A stretch of 64,000 nucleotides of DNA from Variibacter gotjawalensis (GTDB lineage: Bacteria; Pseudomonadota; Alphaproteobacteria; Rhizobiales; Xanthobacteraceae), in assembly GCF_002355335.1 (NCBI RefSeq), contig NZ_AP014946.1, positions 496,001-560,000 of the forward strand, given 5' to 3'. The notes under the pieces are model-generated. The model was not told the origin of the DNA. It did not search any database and saw nothing but the letters and a program-made list of their open reading frames with translations. Of this stretch, positions 7,668 through 16,169 are shown piece after piece. Both the position numbers and the translations under genes were made by a program. Position 1 is the first letter of the stretch. Each line of letters starts with the position of its first letter.

Positions 7668-8729
7668 GTGGCAGAGAGAAGCATCGTCGCCGAAACAGCG
7701 GAGAAAATCTTCGCCGATCTGGCCGATCCGCAAACCATCAACAAGGCGCCGGCGGAAAAGTGGCGTCCCGCCCTCTGGCAGACGCTGGAAGAATCCGTGC
7801 TCACGCTCGCCTGGGTGCCGGACGATCTCGGCGGCGCCGGAACGAGCCTTGCCGAAGGCTTCGAAGTGCTCGACGTCGCCGGGCGTTTCGCAACGCCGAT
7901 CCCGCTCGCCGAAACGCTGCTCGCCGGTTGGCTTCTGTCGCGCGCGAAAATCGCTTCGCCGCAAGGCGCGATGAGCGTCATCCCGTGCCGGCCGAACGAC
8001 ACGATCACGGTCAACGCCGACGGCACGCTCTCTGGTCGCGCGCAGACGGTGCCCTTCGCGCGCGAGACCAAACATCTCGCCGTGCTGGCGACCGGCAAAG
8101 GCGGCGTCTCGATCGCGCTCGTCGAGACCGACAAGTGCCAGCTCACCGAAGCGCGCAGCCTCGCGCGCGATCCCGCCGACAACATCGTGCTCGATCGCGT
8201 GATGCCGAAAGAGATCGCGCATCCGGCCGGCGAATTCGATCAGACCGCGCTGATGCTGATGGGCGCCGCCGTGCGCGCGCAGCAGACCGCCGGCGCGTTG
8301 CAGCGCATCCTCGATATCTCGGTGCGCTACGCCAACGAGCGCATCGCGTTCGAGAAGCCGCTCGCGAAATTTCAGGCGATTCAACACAATCTCGCGCGCC
8401 TGGCCGGTGAAGTCGCCGCCGCGATGACGGCGGCAAGCTCCGCCGCCGACGCAATCAGCAACGCGGACGCGTTCGACGAAGAGATCTACCTCGAAGCAGC
8501 CTCCGCGAAGATTCGCACATCGGAGGCCGCCCAGGAGAGCGCCGCCATCGCACACCAAGTGCACGGCGCGATCGGATTTACCGACGAACACATTCTGCAT
8601 CGCTTCACGTTGCGCATGCTCGGCTGGCGCGACGATTTCGGTTCGGAAAGCTACTGGGCGGTCGAACTCGGCCGCCGCGTTGCCGCACGCGGGGCCGATG
8701 CGTTCTGGCCGCTGCTGGCGTCCCGGTAA
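7668..8729 (+). CDS. acyl-CoA dehydrogenase family protein (first of a pair)
   Basis: 353 aa FAD enzyme. Features include the N-terminal helical part, then YANERIAFEKPLAKFQAIQHNLA in the C-terminal domain (ACAD signature region) and QVHGAIGFTDEHILHRF near the end, where the family has the flavin-binding GG.G...HxxxR loop. The start is GTG 7668, with TAAGGA seven bases upstream. It is followed after 12 bases by a second acyl-CoA dehydrogenase. Two-subunit ACADs of unequal partners are known for steroid side chains, and one partner often lacks the catalytic Glu, so a heteromer is possible. Electrons would pass to EtfBA, encoded at 38.6-40.3 kb. Confidence 0.87.
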   Translation: MAERSIVAETAEKIFADLADPQTINKAPAEKWRPALWQTLEESVLTLAWVPDDLGGAGTSLAEGFEVLDVAGRFATPIPLAETLLAGWLLSRAKIASPQGAMSVIPCRPNDTITVNADGTLSGRAQTVPFARETKHLAVLATGKGGVSIALVETDKCQLTEARSLARDPADNIVLDRVMPKEIAHPAGEFDQTALMLMGAAVRAQQTAGALQRILDISVRYANERIAFEKPLAKFQAIQHNLARLAGEVAAAMTAASSAADAISNADAFDEEIYLEAASAKIRTSEAAQESAAIAHQVHGAIGFTDEHILHRFTLRMLGWRDDFGSESYWAVELGRRVAARGADAFWPLLASR

Positions 8730-8741
8730 GGAGAGAAGACG

Positions 8742-9905
8742 ATGTCATCCGCACTCAACTTCGATCCGATCCGCCTGCCGCCCGAATGCGAAGCGCTGCG
8801 CGCCGAAGTGCGCCAGTTCATCGCCGAGGAAATCCGCAGCGGCACCATCGATCCGTCGAACGGCCTGATCGGCGATCAAGCCGACAAGGAATTCTCCAAA
8901 CGCCTCGGCGCCAAGGGCTGGCTCGGCATGACGTGGCCGAAGAAATATGGAGGCCACGAGCGCACCTTCCTGGAGCGCTACGTCGTCACCGAAGAGCTGC
9001 GCGCCGTGCACGCGCCGATTTGGTACCACTTCATCGCGGACCGCCAGAGCGGCCCGATCCTGCTCAAATACGCGCCCGAAGACATCAAGATGAATATCCT
9101 GCCGCGCATTTGCGCGGGCGAATGTCTCTTCGCGATCGGCATGAGCGAGCCGGGTTCCGGCTCCGATCTCTTCGCGGCGCGTTCCAAGGCGACGAAGGTC
9201 GACGGCGGCTACAAGATCAACGGCACGAAGATCTGGACCAGCTACGCGCATGTCGCCGATTACATGATCGGCCTCTTCCGCACGTCGGCACCGACCAAGG
9301 AAAACCGCCGCCACGGTCTGACGCAATTTCTCATCGACATGAAGAACAGCCCGGGAATTAAAGTGAGCCCGATCGGCCAGATGACCGGCCGCGGCGACTT
9401 CAACGAAGTCGTGTTCGAAGACCTGTTCGTGCCGGACGATCACGTGCTCGGCGAAGTCGACGGCGCCTGGAAGCAGGCGACTAGCGAACTCGCTTACGAA
9501 CGCTCCGGCCCGGAGCGTTTCCTCGAGACGTCCTACGTCCTCACCGAACTGATCCGCACGCTCGGCCCCGAGCCAGATACGCGCGGCGCCGAAGGCCTCG
9601 GCCGCCTCGTCGCGCAGCTGCACACGCTGCGCCGCATGTCGGTCTCTGTGAACGGCATGCTGCAAGCCGGCAAGGAGCCGGTGGTTGAGGGCTCGCTGGT
9701 GAAAGACCTCGGCACGATCTGGGAACAGAAGCTGCCGCACAAAGTGCGCGATCTCGCGGCCTTTTCGGAAGGCGAAGCCACCAACCGCGCAACGCTGGAA
9801 GAGCAGCTGATCTACGCCACCGCGACGGCGCCGAAGCTGACGATCCAGGGCGGCACCACCGAGGTGTTGCGCGGCATCATCGCGCGCGGGTTGGGGTTGC
9901 GGTAG
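8742..9905 (+). CDS. acyl-CoA dehydrogenase family protein (second of a pair)
   Basis: 387 aa FAD-dependent acyl-CoA dehydrogenase. The central FAIGMSEPGSGSDLFAARSKAT block is the classic ACAD signature, KINGTKIWTSYAHVADY follows, and the C-terminal TIQGGTTEVLRGIIARGLG is the flavin/CoA end motif. ATG 8742 has GGAGA eight bases upstream. It sits 12 bases after the other ACAD gene and downstream of the CaiB-type gene, so the three probably serve one CoA-thioester pathway. The chain type is unknown. A long palindromic repeat follows the stop. Confidence 0.93.
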   Translation: MSSALNFDPIRLPPECEALRAEVRQFIAEEIRSGTIDPSNGLIGDQADKEFSKRLGAKGWLGMTWPKKYGGHERTFLERYVVTEELRAVHAPIWYHFIADRQSGPILLKYAPEDIKMNILPRICAGECLFAIGMSEPGSGSDLFAARSKATKVDGGYKINGTKIWTSYAHVADYMIGLFRTSAPTKENRRHGLTQFLIDMKNSPGIKVSPIGQMTGRGDFNEVVFEDLFVPDDHVLGEVDGAWKQATSELAYERSGPERFLETSYVLTELIRTLGPEPDTRGAEGLGRLVAQLHTLRRMSVSVNGMLQAGKEPVVEGSLVKDLGTIWEQKLPHKVRDLAAFSEGEATNRATLEEQLIYATATAPKLTIQGGTTEVLRGIIARGLGLR

Positions 9906-9916
9906 CCCCAATCTCA

Positions 9917-10063
9917 GCTGTCATCCCGGCCAAGCGATGCGCGAAGCGCAGAGTGCGAGCCGGGATCCATAATCCCCAGTATCAACGATAAGCACTGGGA
10001 ATATGGATCCCGGCTCGGCTCGGTCTGCGCGTTGCGCATTCCTTCGCCGTCCGGGATGACAGC
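9917..10063. repeat. long nested intergenic palindrome, family A (GTCATCCCGG)
   Basis: The outer arms GCTGTCATCCCGG (9917-9929) and CCGGGATGACAGC (10051-10063) are exact complements. Inner arms GAGCCGGGATCCATA (9957-9971) and TATGGATCCCGGCTC (10002-10016) are also exact complements. The element fills the gap between the acyl-CoA dehydrogenase gene and the nucleotidase gene. A relative with the same arms is at 45911-46057. Such elements are dispersed in rhizobial genomes; their role is unclear. Confidence 0.9.
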
Positions 10064-10106
10064 CGAATGTGTTGATCGCATCCCGGCACATCGCTAAAAG
10101 CCGCGC

Positions 10107-10799
10107 ATGTCCGAAAAACCTGCGCGCTCTTTCGACCACGTCGACACTTGGGTGTTCGACCTCGACAACACGCTGTACTCGCATCATCTCAACCTCTGGC
10201 AACAGGTTGACGATCGCATTCGCAGCTACGTGTCGGAGTATCTGAAGGTCTCGAAGGAAGAGGCGTTCCGCGTCCAAAAGGACTACTACAAGCGCTACGG
10301 CACCACGATGCGCGGCCTGATGACCGAGCACGGCATGGAAGCCGACGACTATCTCGCCTACGTTCATCTTATCGATCACTCGCCGCTCAAGCCGAATCCC
10401 GAACTTGGCGCCGCGATCGAAAAACTGCCGGGCCGCAAACTGATCCTCACCAACGGCACACGCGCGCATGCCGACGCGATCACCAAGAAGCTCGATATCC
10501 ACACCCACTTCGAAGACGTGTTCGACATCGTTGCGGCCGATCTCGAGCCTAAGCCCGCGAAACAGACCTACGACAAGTTTCTCAAGCTGCACGGCGTCGA
10601 GCCGAAGAGCGCCGCGATGTTCGAAGATCTCGCGCGCAATCTCACGGTGCCGCACGAACTCGGCATGGTGACGACGCTCGTGGTGCCGGACGGCACGCGC
10701 GAAGTCTTGCGGCAGGATTGGGAAATGGAGGGCCGCGGCGAGCCTTACGTCGATCACGTCACCGACGATCTCACCGGCTTCCTCGTCGCGCTGCGTTAA
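10107..10799 (+). CDS. pyrimidine 5'-nucleotidase-like HAD hydrolase
   Basis: 230 aa soluble HAD phosphatase. Motif I is VFDLDNTLY with Asp about 18 and 20, motif II is LTNGTRAHA, and motif III/IV includes AADLEPKPAKQTYDKF and MFEDLARNL. The early LDNTLYSHHLNLWQQVD and the helical cap agree with the SDT1/pyrimidine 5'-nucleotidase subgroup common in Alphaproteobacteria, which dephosphorylates UMP/CMP and related compounds. ATG 10107 is used. It is a single gene between the palindromic repeat and the dehydrogenase gene. The subgroup call is better than the exact substrate. Confidence 0.85.
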   Translation: MSEKPARSFDHVDTWVFDLDNTLYSHHLNLWQQVDDRIRSYVSEYLKVSKEEAFRVQKDYYKRYGTTMRGLMTEHGMEADDYLAYVHLIDHSPLKPNPELGAAIEKLPGRKLILTNGTRAHADAITKKLDIHTHFEDVFDIVAADLEPKPAKQTYDKFLKLHGVEPKSAAMFEDLARNLTVPHELGMVTTLVVPDGTREVLRQDWEMEGRGEPYVDHVTDDLTGFLVALR

Positions 10800-10871
10800 A
10801 CCCGCCGGATTGACGGTGCCCTGACCGCGCGCTCTAACACCCGCAACGAAGAAATGCGGGAGCAGCGCGAC

Positions 10872-11948
10872 ATGAAGACCTATAAAATTGCAGCCATTCC
10901 GGGCGACGGCATCGGCACCGAAGTCGTGTCGGCCGGCGTCGAGGTGCTGCAGGCGCTGGCCAAGCGCGACGGCGGCTTCGCATTCAAGGTCGATGACTTC
11001 GATTGGGGCTCCGAATACTACAAGAAGCACGGCATCATGATGCCCGAGAACGGCCGCGATCAAATCAAGGATCATGACGCGATCCTGTTCGGCTCGGCCG
11101 GTGCGCCGGATGTGCCGGACCACATCACGCTCTGGGGCCTGCGCCTCGCGATCTGCCAACCGTTCGATCAATACGCCAACGTTCGTCCGACGCGCATCCT
11201 GCCCGGCATCACGAGCCCCTTGCGCAACGTCAACGACAAGGAGCTCGACTGGGTCATCGTCCGCGAGAATTCCGAAGGCGAGTATGCGGGCGTCGGGGGC
11301 CGCGCGCATAAGGGACTTCCGATCGAAGTCGCGACCGACGTCGCGATGTTCACCCGCGCCGGTGTCGAGCGCATCATGCGCTTCGCCTTCCGCCTCGCGC
11401 AGTCGCGGCCGCGCAAGAAAATCACCGTCGTGACGAAGTCGAACGCGCAGCGCCACGCGATGGTGATGTGGGACGAGATCGCGGTCGAGATCGCGAAAGA
11501 ATTTCCTGACGTCGAGTGGGACAAGATGCTCGTCGACGCGATGACGATGCGCATGGTGATGCGCCCGGAAACGATCGACACGGTCGTCGCGACAAACCTG
11601 CATGCCGATATTCTCTCGGATCTCGCGGCCGCGCTCGCCGGCTCGCTCGGCATCGCGCCGACCGGCAACCTCAATCCGGAACGCATCTTCCCGTCGATGT
11701 TCGAGCCGATCCACGGCTCCGCCTTCGACATCATGGGCAAAGGCATCGCCAACCCGATAGGCACGTTCTGGTCTGCCGTCATGATGCTGGAGCATCTCGG
11801 TGAGCCGAAAGCCGCGGCGCGGCTAATGCGCGCAATCGAGCGCGTCACGGCCGATAAAAGCCTGCATTCGCCGGATCTTGGCGGCAAGGCAACGACCCGC
11901 CAGGTCACCGACGCGGTGTGCGCCGCGCTCGCGGGCGACAACGAATAG
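10872..11948 (+). CDS. tartrate dehydrogenase/decarboxylase-type (isopropylmalate dehydrogenase family)
   Basis: 358 aa NAD-dependent beta-decarboxylating dehydrogenase. MKTYKIAAIPGDGIGTEV is the family N-terminus, ENSEGEYAGVGG holds substrate-binding residues, the catalytic lysine lies in VVTKSNAQRH, and Mg ligands are in NLHADILSDLAAALAGSLG. The sequence FEPIHGSAFDIMGKGIANPIG resembles TtuC-type tartrate dehydrogenases rather than LeuB. ATG 10872 has GGGAG ten bases upstream; the in-frame ATG at 10854 has no comparable site. A tricarboxylate-type binding protein gene follows 33 bases later, which suits dicarboxylic-acid use. The true substrate could be D-malate or tartrate. Confidence 0.85.
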   Translation: MKTYKIAAIPGDGIGTEVVSAGVEVLQALAKRDGGFAFKVDDFDWGSEYYKKHGIMMPENGRDQIKDHDAILFGSAGAPDVPDHITLWGLRLAICQPFDQYANVRPTRILPGITSPLRNVNDKELDWVIVRENSEGEYAGVGGRAHKGLPIEVATDVAMFTRAGVERIMRFAFRLAQSRPRKKITVVTKSNAQRHAMVMWDEIAVEIAKEFPDVEWDKMLVDAMTMRMVMRPETIDTVVATNLHADILSDLAAALAGSLGIAPTGNLNPERIFPSMFEPIHGSAFDIMGKGIANPIGTFWSAVMMLEHLGEPKAAARLMRAIERVTADKSLHSPDLGGKATTRQVTDAVCAALAGDNE

Positions 11949-11981
11949 CGCTACAAAAGGCGCAAGATAACGGGAGGACTT

Positions 11982-12956
11982 ATGCAACGCCGTCACCTTT
12001 TGGCTCTCGCCGCTCTCATGCCTTTCGCGGTCGCGACTGCCGAGGCGCAGAACTATCCGGCCAAGCCGATCACCCTCATCGTCCCGGCAGCGGCCGGCGG
12101 TCCGACCGACACGGTCGCGCGCCTTGTCGCCGAGTCGATGAGCCGCACGCTCGGCACAAACGTGATCGTCGAAAACATTGGCGGCGCCGGCGGCACCATC
12201 GGCATGGCACGCGTCTCGAAGGCGCCGGCCGACGGCTATACGATCGCGGTCTGGCACGTCGCGCAGGCGACCGCGCCGGCGCTGTACGACAATCTGCCGT
12301 ATCACGTGATCAATGACTTCGATCAGATCGGCCGCATCACCGACGTACCGATGACACTCGTCGCGAAGAAGGATCTTCCGGCAAAGACGGTCCCCGAGAT
12401 CATCGCCTGGATGAAGCAGAACGGCACCAAGGTGAGCTACGGCCACGCCGGCATCGGCTCGGCCTCGCATCTCTGTGCGCTGAAGCTCGACAAGGAACTC
12501 GGCATCAAGATGACGGGCGTCGCCTATCGCGGCACCGGGCCGGCGATGAACGATCTGCTCGGCGGCCAGTTCGACATCATGTGCGACCAGACGACCAACA
12601 CGACGAACCAGATCAAGGACGGCAAGATCAAAGGCTATGCGGTGACGATCAAGCAGAAGGTCTCGTCGCTGCCGGACCTGCCGACGCTTGACCAGTCGGG
12701 ACTGCCGGGCTTCGAAGCCTCCGCGTGGCACGCCGTGTATGCGCCGAAGGGGTTGCCAAAGGACGTGACCGACAAGCTCGTCGCGGCCCTGCAGGCTTCG
12801 CTCAAAGACCCGAAGGTGGTCGAGCGCTTCGCCAGCCTCGGCACCGATCCGGTCGCGCAGGATCAGGCGACGCCGGCCGCGCACAAGGCGTATCTGACCG
12901 AAGAGGTCGAACGTTGGACCGCGCTTTTGAAAGCCGCGGGCGCGAAGGGGAATTAG
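11982..12956 (+). CDS. Bug-family periplasmic solute-binding protein (TctC type)
   Basis: 324 aa. A signal peptide MQRRHLLALAALMPFAVATAEAQ with an AEA cleavage site is followed by NYPAKPITLIVPAAAGGPTDTVAR, the hallmark start of the Bug/TctC family, and by VAYRGTGPAMNDLLGGQFD, typical of its ligand-binding lobe. These proteins bind carboxylates for tripartite tricarboxylate transporters, but no TctA/TctB genes are visible here, which is common for orphan Bug proteins. A strong ribosome site (GGGAGGA) precedes ATG 11982. Co-transcription with the tartrate/malate-type dehydrogenase is likely, and that enzyme hints at a hydroxy-dicarboxylate ligand. Confidence 0.92.
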   Translation: MQRRHLLALAALMPFAVATAEAQNYPAKPITLIVPAAAGGPTDTVARLVAESMSRTLGTNVIVENIGGAGGTIGMARVSKAPADGYTIAVWHVAQATAPALYDNLPYHVINDFDQIGRITDVPMTLVAKKDLPAKTVPEIIAWMKQNGTKVSYGHAGIGSASHLCALKLDKELGIKMTGVAYRGTGPAMNDLLGGQFDIMCDQTTNTTNQIKDGKIKGYAVTIKQKVSSLPDLPTLDQSGLPGFEASAWHAVYAPKGLPKDVTDKLVAALQASLKDPKVVERFASLGTDPVAQDQATPAAHKAYLTEEVERWTALLKAAGAKGN

Positions 12957-12978
12957 AGGCTAGCCCTCAATCGCAAAA

Positions 12979-13107
12979 CCCTCATCCTGAGGAGCGGAAG
13001 GCCAGCATACGCTGGCCTTTTGCGTCTCGAAGGATCGAGGCCGGAATATCGCTGAAGTCGCCCGCCCATCCTTCGAGACGGCGCTTCGCGCCTCCTCAGG
13101 ATGAGGG
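12979..13107. repeat. intergenic palindrome, family B (CCTCATCCTGAGGAG)
   Basis: The outer arms CCCTCATCCTGAGGA (12979-12993) and TCCTCAGGATGAGGG (13093-13107) are exact complements. Inside are GCGTCTCGAAGGAT and ATCCTTCGAGACG, and a compact hairpin AAGGCCAGC-ATAC-GCTGGCCTT at 12998-13019 ending in TTTT-like sequence. It fills the gap between the Bug protein gene and the CoA-transferase genes. A second copy of the family is at 14555-14665. Confidence 0.9.
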
Positions 13108-13189
13108 CGGAATTTGCGCCGTCTCCGTTGACTCATTTGCCGTTTCTAGGCACGACGGGGCCTCGCATTCGGGGAAACGACCACACTTC

Positions 13190-13876
13190 ATGATCAATAA
13201 GATCGTTCAGACCATGGCCGAGGCCATGCAGGGCATTCGCGACGGCTCGACCGTGCTGATCGGTGGTTTCGGCAGCGTCGGCCAGCCGAATGAACTGCTC
13301 GAAGGCCTTATCGAACAAGGCGCGACCGATCTCGTCTGCGTTGCCAACAACGCCGGCACCGGCCATGTCGGCCTCGCGCGCCTGATGGAACTCGGACGCG
13401 TGCGCAAGATCATCTGCTCCTTCCCGCGCAGCACCGGCTCGGTCGTCTTCGAAGAACTCTACAAGGCCGGCAAGCTCGAACTCGAAATCGTTCCGCAGGG
13501 AACGCTCGCCGAGCGTATGCATGCGGCAGGCGCCGGCATCCCGGCCTTCTTCACGGCGACCTCGGTCGGCACGCCGCTCGCGAAGGGCAAGGAAGAACGC
13601 GAATTCAATGGCCGCCGTTACGTGATGGAAGAAGCGATCTTCGCCGACGTCGCGCTGGTCGAAGCGTGGGAAGCCGACCGCTGGGGCAACCTCACGTATC
13701 GTTCCTCGGGCCGTAACTTCAATCCCGTGATGGCGATGGCCGCGAAGCTGACGATCGTGCAGACCCAGCATGTCCGCAATCTCGGCGAGATCGATCCCGA
13801 GCGCGTCGTCACGCCGGGCATCTTCGTCAATCGTGTACTGCATGTTCCGTACGGCGATCCGCCGATCAATCCGTAG
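13190..13876 (+). CDS. 3-oxoacid CoA-transferase subunit A
   Basis: 228 aa alpha subunit of a class I CoA-transferase, acting with the subunit B gene 10 bases downstream. It moves CoA from succinyl-CoA to 3-oxoadipate or acetoacetate in the cytoplasm. DGSTVLIGGFGSVGQPNELL is the glycine-rich N-terminal signature, with NNAGTGHVGLARL and later GTLAERMHAAGAGIPAFFT typical of the family. The open frame runs far upstream into the repeat and the preceding gene, but alignment to the family sets ATG 13190 (MINKIVQTMAEAM). Substrate choice between PcaI and ScoA cannot be made, as no beta-ketoadipate or ketone genes adjoin. Confidence 0.92.
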   Translation: MINKIVQTMAEAMQGIRDGSTVLIGGFGSVGQPNELLEGLIEQGATDLVCVANNAGTGHVGLARLMELGRVRKIICSFPRSTGSVVFEELYKAGKLELEIVPQGTLAERMHAAGAGIPAFFTATSVGTPLAKGKEEREFNGRRYVMEEAIFADVALVEAWEADRWGNLTYRSSGRNFNPVMAMAAKLTIVQTQHVRNLGEIDPERVVTPGIFVNRVLHVPYGDPPINP

Positions 13877-13886
13877 GAGACAAACG

Positions 13887-14543
13887 ATGTCGCAAGCCTA
13901 CAAACCTTATGACCGCCGCCAGATGGCCGCGCGCGCCGCGAAGGATATCCCGGAAGGCTGGTACGTCAATCTCGGCATCGGCCTGCCGACGCTGGTCGCA
14001 GACTTCGTCCCGGTCGAACGCGAGGTCGTTTTCCACTCCGAGAACGGCGTTCTCGGCATGGGCCCGGCACCGAAGGACAACGAGATCAATCCGTGGCTCA
14101 TCAACGCCGGCAAGGCGCTGGTCACGCTGCGCAACGGCGGCTCGTATTGCCATCACGCCGACAGCTTCGCGATGATCCGCGGCGGCCACATCGATCTCTG
14201 CGTGCTCGGCGCATTCCAGGTCGCCGAAAACGGTGACATCGCCAACTGGGCGACGTCCGAGAACGACACTGCACCGGCGGTCGGCGGCGCGATGGATCTC
14301 GCGGCCGGCGCAAAGAATTTGTGGGTGCTGATGGAGCACACAACGAAGCAAGGCGAGCCTAAGCTCGTGCGCCAATGCTCGTATCCACTGACCGCGCCGG
14401 GCGCGGTCTCGCGTGTCTACACCAACCTCGCCGTGCTCGATGTCACGCCGGACGGCTTCCTCGTCCGCGACATGGTGCAGGGCCTGACGCTCGACGAACT
14501 CCAGCGCGTGACGGACGCGCCGCTGAAGCTCGCGACACAGTAA
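13887..14543 (+). CDS. 3-oxoacid CoA-transferase subunit B
   Basis: 218 aa beta subunit. It carries the catalytic glutamate in the motif [10 protein letters not shown] (Glu about residue 52), which forms the enzyme-CoA thioester. GLPTLVADF and [23 protein letters not shown] are typical of the family. ATG 13887 follows the ribosome site AGGAGA, which overlaps the stop of subunit A, so the two are translationally linked. An upstream in-frame start would overlap subunit A and is rejected. The pair works with succinyl-CoA as donor in this class. A family B palindrome follows. Confidence 0.93.
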   Translation: MSQAYKPYDRRQMAARAAKDIPEGWYVNLGIGLPTLVADFVPVEREVVFHSENGVLGMGPAPKDNEINPWLINAGKALVTLRNGGSYCHHADSFAMIRGGHIDLCVLGAFQVAENGDIANWATSENDTAPAVGGAMDLAAGAKNLWVLMEHTTKQGEPKLVRQCSYPLTAPGAVSRVYTNLAVLDVTPDGFLVRDMVQGLTLDELQRVTDAPLKLATQ

Positions 14544-14554
14544 GCATCTCTCCG

Positions 14555-14665
14555 CCTCATCCTGAGGAGCCGCGCAGCGGCGTCTCGAAGGATGCGGCGG
14601 CCCGGGCCTCAGTCCTTCGAGACGCGGCTGGATCGCTTCGCGACCTGCCGCTCCTCAGGATGAGG
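14555..14665. repeat. intergenic palindrome, family B, second copy
   Basis: CCTCATCCTGAGGAGC (14555-14570) is matched by GCTCCTCAGGATGAGG (14650-14665), with inner GCGTCTCGAAGGA / TCCTTCGAGACGC arms. Compared with the copy at 12979-13107 the loop part differs. It separates the CoA-transferase pair from dapD and may take part in transcript ending, which is not shown. Confidence 0.9.
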
Positions 14666-14698
14666 ATTGATGTCAGTCGTTTTGGAGAAGGAAAGATT

Positions 14699-15541
<843 letters not shown>

Positions 15542-15567
15542 TCCACCACACTCGGCCCAAAACAGGT

Positions 15568-15592
15568 GGAAACGGCCCTTCCGGCCGTTTCC
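15568..15592. terminator. hairpin after dapD without a T tail
   Basis: GGAAACGGCC (15568-15577) and GGCCGTTTCC (15583-15592) form a perfect 10-bp stem with a 5-base loop, 27 bases after the dapD stop. No T run follows, so it may stabilise the 3' end rather than terminate by the intrinsic route. Confidence 0.5.
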
Positions 15593-15667
15593 AGGCGCTC
15601 GGCTGCGGTCTATTTCTACCGTCAGTAGAAAAGCTGCGTCGATTCGCCAATCAGGAAAGGGCCTCAG

Positions 15668-16117
15668 ATGGATTTCGCCTACCTCTTCACGCGCTCAGAC
15701 GGACGCATCAACCGGAAGCCCTTCTGGATGGGCATCTTGGTGATGATCGCGATCTCGATCGTCGTCATCGGCCTCCTCGCTTTCACGGTCGGCATGGTCG
15801 GGCGCGGCGCGAAAATCGTCGTCTTCATCGTCCAGCTGCTGTTCCTGTACCCATCGTACAACCTGATGGTGAAGCGGCTGCACGACCGCGACCGTCCGGA
15901 TTTCTTTGCCATCATCATGCTGGCGCCCGCGCTCGTGAACGGCCTGTTCGACGTCCTCGGCATCACGGGCAATCCGTTGAACATGGGCCCGCTCGATTAC
16001 CTGCTGGGCATCGTCCAGCTCGGCATCGGTATCTGGTCGCTCGTCGAACTCGGCTGCTTGCGCGGCACCGTTGGCCCGAACCAGCACGGCCCGGACCCGC
16101 TGCAAGGCCAGCCGTAG
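15668..16117 (+). CDS. DUF805 family membrane protein
   Basis: 149 aa. The opening DFAYLFTRSDGRINRKPFWMG and the central YNLMVKRLHDRDRPDFF are the conserved DUF805 elements, where an N-terminal phenylalanine/glycine/Arg motif precedes the first helix and LHDxxRSG-like sequence follows the third. About four membrane helices can be seen. The family is found in inner membranes and its function is unknown. ATG 15668 follows GGAAAGGG. It is monocistronic, with an intrinsic terminator after it. Confidence 0.88.
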   Translation: MDFAYLFTRSDGRINRKPFWMGILVMIAISIVVIGLLAFTVGMVGRGAKIVVFIVQLLFLYPSYNLMVKRLHDRDRPDFFAIIMLAPALVNGLFDVLGITGNPLNMGPLDYLLGIVQLGIGIWSLVELGCLRGTVGPNQHGPDPLQGQP

Positions 16118-16140
16118 CAGTCCAAGTCTTCGGAGACGAA

Positions 16141-16169
16141 AAGCCGGCGCCGCAAGCGCCGGCTTTTTT
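16141..16169 (+). terminator. intrinsic terminator after the DUF805 gene
   Basis: AAGCCGGCGC (16141-16150) pairs perfectly with GCGCCGGCTT (16156-16165) around CGCAA, and a run of six T follows at 16164-16169. It also faces the end of the convergent amidohydrolase gene. Confidence 0.88.

Noticed and set aside
9921..11795. 624-codon open frame on the minus strand opposite the nucleotidase and tartrate-type dehydrogenase genes
   Set aside because: Same reasons: it spans two genes and a palindromic repeat and lacks any motif; the plus-strand genes have clear family signatures.
12725..13189. N-terminal extension of the 3-oxoacid CoA-transferase A subunit
   Set aside because: The extra codons run through a palindromic repeat and the Bug-protein gene; family members begin at MINKIVQTM.
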